A stretch of 64,000 nucleotides of DNA. Origin: Terriglobia bacterium. GTDB taxonomy: Bacteria; Acidobacteriota; Terriglobia; Terriglobales; Acidobacteriaceae. A program made the position numbers and the translations under genes. Numbering within the stretch: the stretch's first letter is position 1; each line of letters begins with the position of its first letter. The stretch is from positions 62,001-126,000 of the forward strand of contig JAIQGK010000014.1 of the NCBI GenBank assembly GCA_020072645.1. Direction: 5' to 3'. The notes beneath the pieces are model-generated. The model did no database searches, was not told the DNA's origin, and was given only the letters and a program-made list of their open reading frames with translations. Positions 1 through 8,694 of the stretch are shown in pieces.

Positions 1-744
1 GCGCAGGGCGAGGACCTGGCGCTGGCCCACTATCAACTTGGCGTGGTGCTGCTAAGTGAAGGATTAAACCGGCACAAGGAAGACTTATTCAGCCGGGCAC
101 ATGATGAGATGACCAAGGCCCTGGCAGCACATGCGAATTTTCCGAGCGCAGTCTATGCCGACGGACGCGCCCTGGCACACATGAAGAAGGACGACGAAGC
201 GAAAGCACGGTTTGAGCAGTTCGTAAAGATGAGGCCGGAGGACGATCCCGACCGCCAACGCGCTTTGCGTTATATCAGCCAGCCGGAGCTGGCGAGGGCC
301 AGAATGGCGCCGCCATTCATGGTCACCACGCTCAATGGCCAGCGCGTTTCCATGGACGCACTGAAAGGGAAAGTGGTATTGCTGGATTTCTGGGCAACGT
401 GGTGCGGGCCTTGCCGCGAGGCGCTGCCGCACATGCAGAAGATCGCGAAAAAATTTGAGGGTGAGCCGCTGGTAGTGCTGAGCGTAAGCCTCGACGAGAA
501 TGAGCAGAAGTGGAAAGACTTCATCGCAAAAAACGGGATGACGTGGCCACAATATCTTGATGGCGGCTTTACCGGACCACTGTCGAGGATGTTCGCCGTC
601 AACGCGATCCCGCATACTTTTACCATTGACGCGGATGGCGTGCTCCAGGATGAGCAGATTGGAGACTCGTCCGTTGAAGGCAAATTGAAAAAGCTGATTA
701 GCCGCGCAAAAGAGCTGCAAGCCACGGAAAAGCCAGGGCAGTAA
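1..744 (+). CDS. TPR-thioredoxin (TlpA-like) protein, 5' end outside window
   Basis: The reading frame is open from the first base, so the N-terminus lies outside the window and the GTG at 43 is probably internal. The visible N-terminal part is helical tetratricopeptide-like sequence (AHYQLGVVLL, then DDEAKARFEQFVKMRPED). The C-terminal half is a thioredoxin fold of the TlpA/ResA type with the redox motif WCGPC inside FWATWCGPCREALPH, the cis-proline region NAIPHTF, and an insertion typical of the family. Such proteins reduce or relay disulfides outside the cytoplasm. Location cannot be judged because any signal peptide is missing. The family assignment of the C-terminal domain is secure; the partner is unknown. 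Confidence 0.85.
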   Translation, partial: AQGEDLALAHYQLGVVLLSEGLNRHKEDLFSRAHDEMTKALAAHANFPSAVYADGRALAHMKKDDEAKARFEQFVKMRPEDDPDRQRALRYISQPELARARMAPPFMVTTLNGQRVSMDALKGKVVLLDFWATWCGPCREALPHMQKIAKKFEGEPLVVLSVSLDENEQKWKDFIAKNGMTWPQYLDGGFTGPLSRMFAVNAIPHTFTIDADGVLQDEQIGDSSVEGKLKKLISRAKELQATEKPGQ

Positions 745-809
745 TGCAGTTAAGCCCTTTTTTTTGCTGACTGATGCCTAGAGCGAGAATGATTTGCGCA
801 CGCTGAATG

Positions 810-1454
810 TTACAGCAAATAGCAGACGCCAAAAGACTGGTCGCCACATTCAGTGCAGCGGCCGGCGGGCTGCTGCGGCGTTATCACCATGGGATATTCG
901 CACGCGCTGCACATTTCCCAAGGCGAAATCTGCTGCGCGGTAAAACCGTATCGCTCGCGCAGAACTCTTTCGGTTTCCGCGACGATCTGCTGGCATTCCG
1001 CCGCGCTCAGGAGTTTGTGGTTCAACGCCCAGACTTTGCGATCGGCATAGTCGGGAAACTTTGGCGCTTCTCCCCATCGCCATGAAGGATCGGCGGCGGT
1101 ACGGCTGCGGCCCAGCAGATGCATGTGGACGCGGCGATGTTCAGGAGCATTCTTCATACCGTGAGAACCAGGGCCGTGCGGCTCGGCGGCGAAATTCAAA
1201 GCCCAGTTGCCGGCTTCCCAGTAATTGATGCAGCCGAGATGAAGCTGCGGCAACGTGCGCAGCATGGCCTGTCCGGCGGCCGCAACCAGAAACGACCAGT
1301 GCGTAAGTTCGGCGGGCGTGAGTTCTGATCGCTCCCAGACGTCACGCGGCGGGGTTACCAGCAGATTGCCGCCATCTTCACGGCCCACCAGAGCTGCTCC
1401 TTTATCGGGCAGCGCCAGATGTCCCCCGACGCAGGTAAAAAGTGTCCGTCCCAA
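810..1454 (-). CDS. HIT-like protein with C-terminal zinc ribbon
   Basis: This is a 214-residue protein. Residues 106-113 read HRRVHMHL, resembling the H-x-H core of histidine triad (HIT/GalT) nucleotide-binding proteins, but the first His of the canonical triad is Arg. The C-terminus has two CxxC pairs (CSAC near 182, CTEC near 201) that would form a zinc ribbon. The start is TTG, chosen because AAGGAG lies seven bases upstream. The gene is divergent from the next one. A role as a nucleotidyl hydrolase or transferase is an inference from the motif only. Confidence 0.6.
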   Translation of the reverse strand: MGRTLFTCVGGHLALPDKGAALVGREDGGNLLVTPPRDVWERSELTPAELTHWSFLVAAAGQAMLRTLPQLHLGCINYWEAGNWALNFAAEPHGPGSHGMKNAPEHRRVHMHLLGRSRTAADPSWRWGEAPKFPDYADRKVWALNHKLLSAAECQQIVAETERVLRERYGFTAQQISPWEMCSACEYPMVITPQQPAGRCTECGDQSFGVCYLL

Positions 1455-1606
1455 ACAGGTGCTCCTTCTATTCCAGAGTAGCAGGCGCGAGCTAAAGCCG
1501 CAGCTCTGGCGTGCAGCTCTGCAATTCCAGCTCTGCCGCGCGAGAGAGGCGCAACTCGCAGTTCAGAGAGAGCATCCATTTCTAAGAAGCTACAGGAAGG
1601 CTCACC

Positions 1607-2209
1607 ATGATGAAACGGATATTACTCGCCACGCTATTTGCAGGCCTGACCGCATTCAGCGCCAATGCACAACAGAATCTGCCTTCGGGCACCGAAATCA
1701 AAGTAAGAACAGACACAGCCATCCCCGCGAAACCAGCGGCTGACTCACGCTATGCCGCGAGCGTGAGTGAGGACGTAAAAGACGCGTCTGGCAACGTGCT
1801 GATCCCTCGCGGATCGCGCGCTCGCCTGGTCGCCGTCCCGTCCAACGATGGCAAAGACACAAACCTTGATCTGCGCTCCGTGACCGTGAACGGCACGCCA
1901 TACCTGATTGACGCAACCGGGTCTGGCAGCAGCGGCGCTCCCGGCGGCCTGGGCGCGAACAAGCGCACCGGAATGTACGTGGGCGGCGGCGCGGCAGTCG
2001 GCGCATTGCTGGGCGCACTGATGGGCGGCGGTAAAGGCGCAGCTATCGGCGCAGTGCTCGGCGGCGGCGCGGGCGCGGGAACCCAGGTCCTGACGGGCAA
2101 GAAACAGGACCTACCGGCGGAAACCCAGCTCACCTATAAGCTGGCCACCAATGCTGAACTGCGTCCTCTGAGAAATAATTCACAGGGCACATCGAACCCA
2201 CAAAAGTAG
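1607..2209 (+). CDS. Exported glycine-zipper protein
   Basis: This 200-residue protein has a cleavable signal peptide (ending FSANAQQ). A beta-rich middle contains LIPRGSRARLVAV, the kind of segment seen in TrbI/VirB10-like and outer-membrane stability proteins. Residues about 118-160 form a glycine zipper (GGGAAVGALLGALMGGGKGAAIGAVLGGG, broken here only for description) that probably inserts in or lies along a membrane. ATG codons at 1607 and 1610 are equally possible. The gene at 47394 shares the 'PAGTEVDGHI/LPEGSRIKGVV' style of repeat. Function is unknown. Confidence 0.75.
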   Translation: MMKRILLATLFAGLTAFSANAQQNLPSGTEIKVRTDTAIPAKPAADSRYAASVSEDVKDASGNVLIPRGSRARLVAVPSNDGKDTNLDLRSVTVNGTPYLIDATGSGSSGAPGGLGANKRTGMYVGGGAAVGALLGALMGGGKGAAIGAVLGGGAGAGTQVLTGKKQDLPAETQLTYKLATNAELRPLRNNSQGTSNPQK

Positions 2210-2234
2210 AAGATCGGCAAAGTCGATCAAAAAG

Positions 2235-2268
2235 ACCCGGCACGCAAGAGCGCCGGGTTTTTCTTTTG
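2235..2268 (+). terminator. Intrinsic terminator
   Basis: The arms ACCCGGC (2235-2241) and GCCGGGT (2252-2258) pair perfectly and are followed by TTTTTCTTTT. It lies 26 bases after the stop of the glycine-zipper gene. Confidence 0.9.
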
Positions 2269-2304
2269 GCGAAAGCTGCATCGCCGTGATGGGAACAACT
2301 GCTC

Positions 2305-2796
2305 CTACCTTATCACCGCGGACGCAATGAAATCGTGCATCCAGTCCTGCTGGTAGCCCTTCTGGCGCAGATGCGTCGATAGCTGGGCCCAGTGGCGGAC
2401 GCCATGCAGGAGCGCATGAATAAAAATTTTGCGCCGACTGGCGGTGAGTTCCCCGGCCGAGCGCGTGGGAAACGTGAGCGTGCCGTCCCAGTCAGCATCA
2501 TTGGCAGCGATGGCGAAGCTGCGCAGGTCTTCCAGGCTCTTGCGCGACAGCGCGAATAGCTCTTCGCCGCTTTTACCCTCGAGCGTGGCATAGTCGGTGA
2601 TGGGCATGTTGAGCAGCCGCTCGGCGTAGCGCATCTGCACGGCCACAATGTGAAGCACCAACTCGCGGACCGTTTTTGTCCCGGCGATGTCGCACGGCAC
2701 ATCGAGCGCGTCCGGATGTTGCTTGAAGAAGTCGCGCCAGTGATTGCTTTCTTCCGCGCTGTAATCCAGCAGCTCGCCAAAGCTCAATCCACGCAT
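2305..2796 (-). CDS. DinB family protein
   Basis: This 163-residue four-helix protein of the DinB/YfiT type has the usual metal-ligand layout: one His in helix 2 (ELVLHIVAVQMRYAERLL) and two in a late helix (HALLHGVRHWAQLSTHLR). Bacterial members are often damage- or stress-inducible thiol-dependent transferases or hydrolases, but most, like this one, have no known substrate. Length and motif spacing are normal. It is a single gene with repeat DNA upstream and a convergent terminator downstream. Confidence 0.85.
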   Translation of the reverse strand: MRGLSFGELLDYSAEESNHWRDFFKQHPDALDVPCDIAGTKTVRELVLHIVAVQMRYAERLLNMPITDYATLEGKSGEELFALSRKSLEDLRSFAIAANDADWDGTLTFPTRSAGELTASRRKIFIHALLHGVRHWAQLSTHLRQKGYQQDWMHDFIASAVIR

Positions 2797-2829
2797 GGAA
2801 GCACCTCAGAGGGAAATATAACAAACGAA

Positions 2830-3250
2830 AATCCTTAACCACAAAGGTCACGAAACACAAAGCAGACAGAGGGGAGATCGCCGTAATCGCCGAGATCGCG
2901 CGTCATCGCCCGTGATCGGAAAAGCAAAAATGTTTTACCGCAAAGGGCGCAGAGGACGCAAAGATAGGAAAGAAAAATCACCACTGAAGATCGACCTAAT
3001 TCGCCGTGATCGGGTGATCGCCGTGTCGGAAAAGCAAAACCACTTTACTGCGGATTGGCGCGGATGAGCGCGGATCGGAAAGGATTGGGACATCGCCCGG
3101 AACCGGAAAAACAAAAACCAATCTTCCCTTTGCGGACTTTGCGTCCTTTGCGGTTAAAGCTTTTGCTTTTCAATTTCACTTTTTGGCAATTTCGGCGATT
3201 TTGGCAATCTGTCCTTTGTGTTCCTCTGTGTCCTTATGTGGTAGAGGGTT
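2830..3250. repeat. Nested palindromic intergenic repeat mosaic
   Basis: This is about 420 bases of non-coding DNA built from short motifs that return in reverse order and orientation. The outer pair is 'accacaaaggtcacgaaacac' near 2838 and its inverse near 3217-3243. An inner pair is 'accgcaaagggcgcagagg' near 2938 and its inverse near 3130-3155. 'atcgccgtgatcgg' units and the linker ggaaaagcaaaa (2920, 3030) and its inverse (3165) lie between. The whole could fold as one long imperfect hairpin. No coding potential is seen. Confidence 0.8.
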
Positions 3251-3256
3251 TTGCAG

Positions 3257-4408
3257 TCATTTCAGCTGCTCAATCTGCCCCAGCGCCGTCTCATCGATCC
3301 TCTTAATGCCCAGATGTTTTTGTAGCCAGCGGTCGCGGTCAAGACGCGCAGCGGCGTTGAGCGCGTGCCCCGCGTCATAGAACTCCATCTTTTTATCTTT
3401 GGCGCTGAAGCGGTCCAGATATTTTTGTGCCATCTCTTTGGTGATGGGATCGCCCGAGGCAAATTGCAGGAAGATGCTTTCACGGTCCGTATGGCCAAGG
3501 AAATAAACCGGATCGTCCCAGGCGTACTCACGGAAATATTCATGGACGTTGTCCGCGCCCACTTCTTTTATATGTGCGATGGTCTGCGGGTCATTGCTGG
3601 CGAATGCCTCTTCCTCGTCGGCATAGCCGCTGGCCATAAGCACATACGCGGTGATGCGTATTTCCACGCCGGCCAGGATCGCGCCCACATGGGCGTCCCA
3701 GCTATGGCCGACGTAAGCAATGCGCTTGCGATCAACGTCCGCCCGCCCGTAGAGCAGGTCGATGCCGCGGCGCAGGTCGGTGACTTGGTGCGTGGAAGCT
3801 TCACTCTGCGCTTTCGCCTCTTCCAGCGGACCGGCGTCGCTTTTGGCTTCCACCCAGTCATGGCGCACCTGGGGCGCGTCAATCAGCAAAGAGACAACGC
3901 CGGAGCGCGCCAGGATGACAGCCTCTTCAAGAAACTCGTCTTTATTGGCCAGCGGCGAGCCTTTCTTCAGCCAATGTCCCCAGATGATGGCGGGAAATGG
4001 GCCGCCGCCCGGAGGAATCAGCAGGTAAGCCGGTACGCGGTCACCGCTGGCGCCGGCATAGTTGAGTTCGATCAGCCGGACCTTGTCGCGCTTGTGCACG
4101 TCAGTCTCGCGCATCTCCAGTCCGGCGTGGCTGTCATAGTCAAAGCGCGGCAGCAGGTCAGGATAAGAAGGCTTGGGCGGCTCACCGCTCCCTTCTGCCT
4201 GCGCGGGCTGGGTGGCGGGCACGGAATACGGCGTGGGCGTCGGAGTCGCCGATCCAAGGCCCGTGTTCGACGATCCCGGCCGATTCAGTGTTGGCCGGTC
4301 TTCAGGCGTCGGCGTAGAAGATGGCGGTGGCGTGGGCGACGGCGACTGCGCTGCGGCGGCAATCGCAATCACAAACAGCATTACGATGAATGACAATAAA
4401 GTCCGCAT
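3257..4408 (-). CDS. Secreted alpha/beta hydrolase
   Basis: This 383-residue protein starts with a signal peptide (ending AAAAQS) and a 50-residue Pro/Thr/Ser-rich linker. An alpha/beta hydrolase of the dienelactone hydrolase/prolyl-oligopeptidase shape follows. The nucleophile elbow is GHSWDAH with Ser236; the likely acid is Asp320 (FASGDP) and the base His348 (DAGHAL). Strand segment PAIIWGHWL may supply the oxyanion hole. The substrate is unknown; an ester or peptide in the periplasm is a reasonable inference. The gene is divergent from the M48-like gene, with about 115 bases between them. Confidence 0.8.
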   Translation of the reverse strand: MRTLLSFIVMLFVIAIAAAAQSPSPTPPPSSTPTPEDRPTLNRPGSSNTGLGSATPTPTPYSVPATQPAQAEGSGEPPKPSYPDLLPRFDYDSHAGLEMRETDVHKRDKVRLIELNYAGASGDRVPAYLLIPPGGGPFPAIIWGHWLKKGSPLANKDEFLEEAVILARSGVVSLLIDAPQVRHDWVEAKSDAGPLEEAKAQSEASTHQVTDLRRGIDLLYGRADVDRKRIAYVGHSWDAHVGAILAGVEIRITAYVLMASGYADEEEAFASNDPQTIAHIKEVGADNVHEYFREYAWDDPVYFLGHTDRESIFLQFASGDPITKEMAQKYLDRFSAKDKKMEFYDAGHALNAAARLDRDRWLQKHLGIKRIDETALGQIEQLK

Positions 4409-4523
4409 GAATTCAATCCATCTATCAAAACGTGCTCATAACACTGTATCGCGAAGGCCGCATTTATGCCGGGGAAACGTGATAGTTGCTCCGGCCTCGG
4501 CTCGGTGCTAATCTCAAGCCCTC

Positions 4524-6416
4524 ATGGACCCCATGGAAGCAACAAGGCCCGCACGGAACTTTGGCCCGCTGAACCCAGAAACTTTCTTTGCCGCGCAAAA
4601 GCGCAACCGCCGCGCCACGTGGCGCATGTCCGCGCTGTGCACGTTTGCCGCGTTCATCATGGGCATTCCGCTCACCCTGGTGCTTACGCCGCTGCTGTAT
4701 GCCATCACCATGGTGGCGCTGGAAACTCTCAACCATTTCTCGCCGCAGCCGGAGCTGCTGCTCTACTTCGATCATCTGGCCAAACTCGGGCTGCGCGTCG
4801 CCGACTACGTAATCAACCAGAGAGGCACACTCGATCCCGGTGAACTCACCAGCGGCCTTCTTTTAGTGCTGCTGCCGGGGATGGTCTTCGCCTATGGATT
4901 GTGGTTTGCCATGCTGGCGATGTTTCGCCATGGCGGCGTGGGCGGCACGCTGGCCAGCATGAACGCCCGCGAACCCAACCAGGCTGACTTGAAAGAGCTT
5001 CAGCTTGCGGATGTGGCGCAGGAAATGGCAATCGCCGCTGGATTGCCCGCGCCAAAAATCATGCTGGTGGATTCCAGCGGCGCCAACGCCGCGGCCGTCG
5101 GCACGTCACCGCACGACGCGCGCATCGTGATTTCACGCCGCCTGCTTGACGATCTTGATCGTGACCAGATGCAAGCCATCCTTGCGCACCTGGTGGGATC
5201 CATTGGCAACGGGGACCTGGGCATCGCGTTCACGGTAACCAGCGTCTTTGAAACCTGCGGCCTGCTGGTGACGTTGATCAACGCTCCGTTCAGCAAGGAA
5301 TCGCTCGGCCGCTTGTGGCGTGTGGCGCGTTACATGCTTGGCAGCGGCACACCGGAAAAACGTGCGGCGGACGCAGCGGAAATCGCCGAGTCGCTCGCCG
5401 GTTCGGTCGATGGCAACTCTCCTGAAATGGACAACTATTTCAAGCGGGGCAATCCTGGCCTGATCAAGAAAGCTTACCGCTTGGTAATGTTCCCGCTCAT
5501 GTTCACCAACATGGCCGTTGAGCTCACGCTCTGGTTTTTTCTTAACGTGCTGCTGGGACCGTGTATGGCCATGCTGTGGCGCACGCGCCGCTACCTGGCG
5601 GATGCAAGCTCGGTAGAACTCACGCGCAATCCAGACGCGCTGGCCCGTGCACTGCAATGCATGAGTGAAGACAACACGGCCTTTGACAGCGGCGACTGGG
5701 CCACACATCTTTTTGTGGTGAATCCCAAGGGCGACAGCGGTCTGCGCGGCCAGCAGCCCAGCCAGCAGCAAATGGCCAAAGCCATTCAAGCATGGGCGTC
5801 GACGGCACACATGATGTCAGCGCAAGATGCGGCAAACCTTTATGACGTGCCGGTTGCCACCGGTGGCGCTGCTCGAGTTACTCCAAATGATTGGCCCGGC
5901 GTGCGCCAGGAAATAATCACCACCGTAAAAGCCGCAGCCATGGGAGATCAGCGGGCCATGGCGCGCATGCAGGCCATCGCTGAAATGATGGGTGAACGGC
6001 TACCCGTTGGCCTTGGCGAGCTGCCCAATCTTGCGGACGTTCAGGCCGCCAGCCACGGAGACAAAGCTGCGATCGCGCGCTTGATGCAGGCGCAAAAAGG
6101 CAGACGGCAAGCCCAGCCAAAGCGCAGCCAAAGTGGATTGCAGATGCAGAGCTTTGTTTCGTTTCATCCACCGCTGGTGAAGCGCGCCAAGCGCTTGCAG
6201 AAAATGGGCTCGCACATGATCGCGCCGGTAAGAGCCGGCGGATGGGTGCTTACGGTCTTCATGACTTTGCTTTACGCGATCATTGTGCCGCTGCTTACCG
6301 TGGCCGGCGGGCTCATGCTGATTGTCATCGCCATGTTGATTGGCTTGAACCTGATGCTGCTCGGAGTGTGGTTAACCGCCATACATTGGTTCTTTGTCTG
6401 GTTGAATGGCAGGTGA
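4524..6416 (+). CDS. HtpX-like M48 membrane protein, zinc site lost
   Basis: This 630-residue protein shows M48 architecture: two N-terminal membrane helices (about 35-70 and 110-133), a cytoplasmic peptidase-like domain, another hydrophobic hairpin near 320-352, and a hydrophobic C-terminal pair. The HExxH helix that should read like AHELSHIRNRD is AHLVGSIGNGD (222-226), so the catalytic Glu and second His are gone. The later REYxADA metal ligand region is RRYLADA (355-361), again without Glu. The flanking framework (VELTRNPDALARAL) is well kept, so the protein is probably maintained as a pseudoprotease, perhaps a scaffold or adaptor in membrane quality control. An alternative start is ATG at 4533. 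Confidence 0.8.
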   Translation: MDPMEATRPARNFGPLNPETFFAAQKRNRRATWRMSALCTFAAFIMGIPLTLVLTPLLYAITMVALETLNHFSPQPELLLYFDHLAKLGLRVADYVINQRGTLDPGELTSGLLLVLLPGMVFAYGLWFAMLAMFRHGGVGGTLASMNAREPNQADLKELQLADVAQEMAIAAGLPAPKIMLVDSSGANAAAVGTSPHDARIVISRRLLDDLDRDQMQAILAHLVGSIGNGDLGIAFTVTSVFETCGLLVTLINAPFSKESLGRLWRVARYMLGSGTPEKRAADAAEIAESLAGSVDGNSPEMDNYFKRGNPGLIKKAYRLVMFPLMFTNMAVELTLWFFLNVLLGPCMAMLWRTRRYLADASSVELTRNPDALARALQCMSEDNTAFDSGDWATHLFVVNPKGDSGLRGQQPSQQQMAKAIQAWASTAHMMSAQDAANLYDVPVATGGAARVTPNDWPGVRQEIITTVKAAAMGDQRAMARMQAIAEMMGERLPVGLGELPNLADVQAASHGDKAAIARLMQAQKGRRQAQPKRSQSGLQMQSFVSFHPPLVKRAKRLQKMGSHMIAPVRAGGWVLTVFMTLLYAIIVPLLTVAGGLMLIVIAMLIGLNLMLLGVWLTAIHWFFVWLNGR

Positions 6417-6444
6417 AGGGCGGCGTTCGAACATCGCCGCCCTT
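6416..6444. terminator. Bidirectional hairpin between convergent genes
   Basis: Ten-base arms AAGGGCGGCG (6416-6425) and CGCCGCCCTT (6435-6444) pair perfectly. There is no strong T-run on either side, so the terminator role is inferred from its position between two convergent genes. Confidence 0.55.
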
Positions 6445-6467
6445 AAATGTTTACTCTCCCTGCGATT

Positions 6468-8132
6468 TCAGTGTTGTTCTGCACTGCGCGGTAACGGACG
6501 CGCTATTGAAAGCGGGTTTCGCGACTTTAGCTGCATCGGCGGCAGCGGAGCTGCAGCTTGCGCCTGTCCTACGAGCGGCTTTTGCGCGCAAATGATCTGT
6601 GTTCCGCATCCACCTGAGCAAGTGCAGGTGCTCGGGTCCCAGGAACCGCCATTATTAATGCAGGACTGTTGCTGGGTAGGATCGCAACTTGACCCGGATG
6701 AGCAGGTGCATGTTGACCAGTCCCAAATTCCGCCGCTGTTAATGCAGGATGCTTGTGCGTCAGGATTGGGGCAAGAACTTATGCTGGCGCAATTGGAATT
6801 GTCGTGGCTGGAAACGCCCAGACAAAACTGGCGATCGTTGCGATTAGCGATAGAGGAGCACTGCGTTGGATCGTGCAGTGACATTCCCAGGCACAGCGCT
6901 CGTGTGTCAGCATTTGGCAGGTTATTGCAGTTCGGCGGAGGATTGGTGTTGCCGCTGGAGGCACCATAACAAAATGCCTGCATTTGCGGATTACTGATGT
7001 CATTGCAGTTCGATGGGAAGTTAGGCGCAAACGCAATACCATAACAAGCGAGTTGCATGTTTCGGTCTGTCATCGAGGTGCATGGGCTCTGCGTGCTGTC
7101 GGAAACGGCGAAGCATGTTTGCTTATCGTTCACGTCGCTGATGTCATTGCAGTTGGAGGAAATTCTCCCGGCGATGCCATAACAAGCAAGAAACTGATCG
7201 CGCGGGCTGCGGTATTTAAATGGGTTTCCAGTAGATTCCATCGTGCATCCCCCACCGCCATCATTGAGCCAGTTTTGCTGAATAAGATAGTTGCGGCCAC
7301 CCAGAGAAATGTTTGCTTGTGCCCCGTTTGGTGTGGTGAAAGTGGCGCCAAACGTCAGATTGCATTGATCAGCATTCTCGCTGGGATTCGAGGGATTGAA
7401 CCACGCGTTTAAGTCAGGATCGGTAACTGTTTCACTCAGCTCGTGGGAAACCGTGCTGGCCATAAGGTCCGCCCCTACGTTTCCGTTTGGCCCTATCTGG
7501 GAATTTAATGGAGCGCAGGGTTTGGGTATGTTTGGGCTGTTAAGACACTTTGGAGCGGGGTTCCCCACATAGGCATATTTTATGTCATTGTTGAACATGC
7601 TCGAATGACCGTGGAAGCCACAGAAGTCAACGCAAAACTCGCCATGGGTCGAATCCTTCTCATTCACGTCACCCGAGGAAAGAACAAAGTAAACCCCGTT
7701 TGGATCAACCGGCACGGCGCCGCGCGACATCGCGCTCGAAATCACGGTACGCAAGCTTGTCTCTGAGAGCAGGCTCGATTGTGAGTAATTATCAAACGTC
7801 TGCGCGCCCAGGTTCACCGTCCCACCGGCATTGGTATGGCTGCTGTTCTCATATGTGGTATTAATTGCAAAGTACGGAGTTCCGTTCAGGTTGGAAATCA
7901 AGTTGGGCAATAACGTAAGCGCCGAATCGCCATTCCAGTTGCCATACCAGATGATGTAAATCGTATGAGGATTGGTCATTACCGGCCCGCCGTGGTAGCC
8001 GATCCCGTTTGCTGTGTCCTGAGCACCGCTGCTCAGGGCTGCTACAAGAAGAATAGCCGTTATCAATACCTGAGCACGCAAAGCGGACCTTCCATGATTT
8101 GCGAACACCATTTGTAACTTCGATCGGTTCAT
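6468..8132 (-). CDS. Secreted EXORDIUM-like protein with Cys-rich repeats
   Basis: This 554-residue protein has a signal sequence (hydrophobic stretch about 20-36). Its body opens with GIGYHGGPVMTNPHTIYIIWYGNW, matching the plant EXORDIUM/phosphate-induced PHI-1 family, here described from its two halves GIGYHGG and IYIIWYGNW. A conserved SHELSETVTDP segment (near 232) carries an HExxE-like motif. Residues about 305-465 are six Cys repeats of the form C-x2-[I/L/M]-x-N-x3-Q/R-x2-C-[F/Y/L]-x-[G/V], each about 24 residues. Two longer repeats ending in W-x-x-STCTC follow near the C-terminus. The start has GAGGAAAC upstream. Function in bacteria is unknown; an extracellular binding or structural role is likely. 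Confidence 0.75.
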   Translation of the reverse strand: MNRSKLQMVFANHGRSALRAQVLITAILLVAALSSGAQDTANGIGYHGGPVMTNPHTIYIIWYGNWNGDSALTLLPNLISNLNGTPYFAINTTYENSSHTNAGGTVNLGAQTFDNYSQSSLLSETSLRTVISSAMSRGAVPVDPNGVYFVLSSGDVNEKDSTHGEFCVDFCGFHGHSSMFNNDIKYAYVGNPAPKCLNSPNIPKPCAPLNSQIGPNGNVGADLMASTVSHELSETVTDPDLNAWFNPSNPSENADQCNLTFGATFTTPNGAQANISLGGRNYLIQQNWLNDGGGGCTMESTGNPFKYRSPRDQFLACYGIAGRISSNCNDISDVNDKQTCFAVSDSTQSPCTSMTDRNMQLACYGIAFAPNFPSNCNDISNPQMQAFCYGASSGNTNPPPNCNNLPNADTRALCLGMSLHDPTQCSSIANRNDRQFCLGVSSHDNSNCASISSCPNPDAQASCINSGGIWDWSTCTCSSGSSCDPTQQQSCINNGGSWDPSTCTCSGGCGTQIICAQKPLVGQAQAAAPLPPMQLKSRNPLSIARPLPRSAEQH

Positions 8133-8410
8133 TGGTTTCCTCGCTTGAACAAATGCGCTGTGTTTTCAGACCTGTCCTTCTTGCACGTTCATGCGGTGGT
8201 TTGGTGCGATTGCTTCAATGGAAGACGCGATTGAACTAGCAGCGGAGGCTCAGATCTGCCTTGTTGGCTCAATTTTTATATCGATGAGTGGCAGTTAACC
8301 AAGAAAAAAACGTATGAGTAACGGAGGGCGGTTCCGAATTGGGACGGTGCGAGGGAAATCGGCGCAGATGACCGAAGTATTTTTGAAATTGTTTTGGGCT
8401 CCGAAGCGCC

Positions 8411-8683
8411 TTACGCCGCTATCTCGCCCGGAGAGAGTTCATCCACATAGCACCAGATCCACGCTTCGCCCGGCTCAATGGAGCGGATGAGCGGATGCTT
8501 GGTGCGATGAAAATGTTTCGTCGCGTGCTTGTTCTTGGATGAATCGCAGCAGCTCACATGGCCGCATTCCAGGCACAGCCGCAGATGGACCCAGGTATCG
8601 CCGGTCTTGATGCAGTCTTCGCAGACATCGGTCTCTGTGGATTTGAATTTGATCTGCTTCATGTGGCTGCAACTCTGGGCCAT
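8411..8683 (-). CDS. UBP-type zinc finger protein
   Basis: This 90-residue protein is almost entirely a UBP zinc finger: C-x2-C (CEDC), LCLECGHVSCCD, then HATKHFHRTKHPLIRS and WCYVDE. Eukaryotic relatives bind the ubiquitin C-terminus; free-standing bacterial copies are common and of unknown role. AAAGGAG precedes the ATG. The upstream DUF5996 gene ends 11 bases before it on the same strand, so the two are probably cotranscribed. Confidence 0.85.
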   Translation of the reverse strand: MAQSCSHMKQIKFKSTETDVCEDCIKTGDTWVHLRLCLECGHVSCCDSSKNKHATKHFHRTKHPLIRSIEPGEAWIWCYVDELSPGEIAA

Positions 8684-8694
8684 GGCTTTCTCCT

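Noticed and set aside
3365-4393. A 342-codon frame on the plus strand
   Set aside because: It is antisense to the secreted alpha/beta hydrolase, which has a signal peptide and catalytic triad. The antisense product ends in Arg-rich low-complexity sequence.
5133-5810. A 225-codon minus-strand frame
   Set aside because: It lies within the M48-like gene, whose family motifs are plain on the plus strand.
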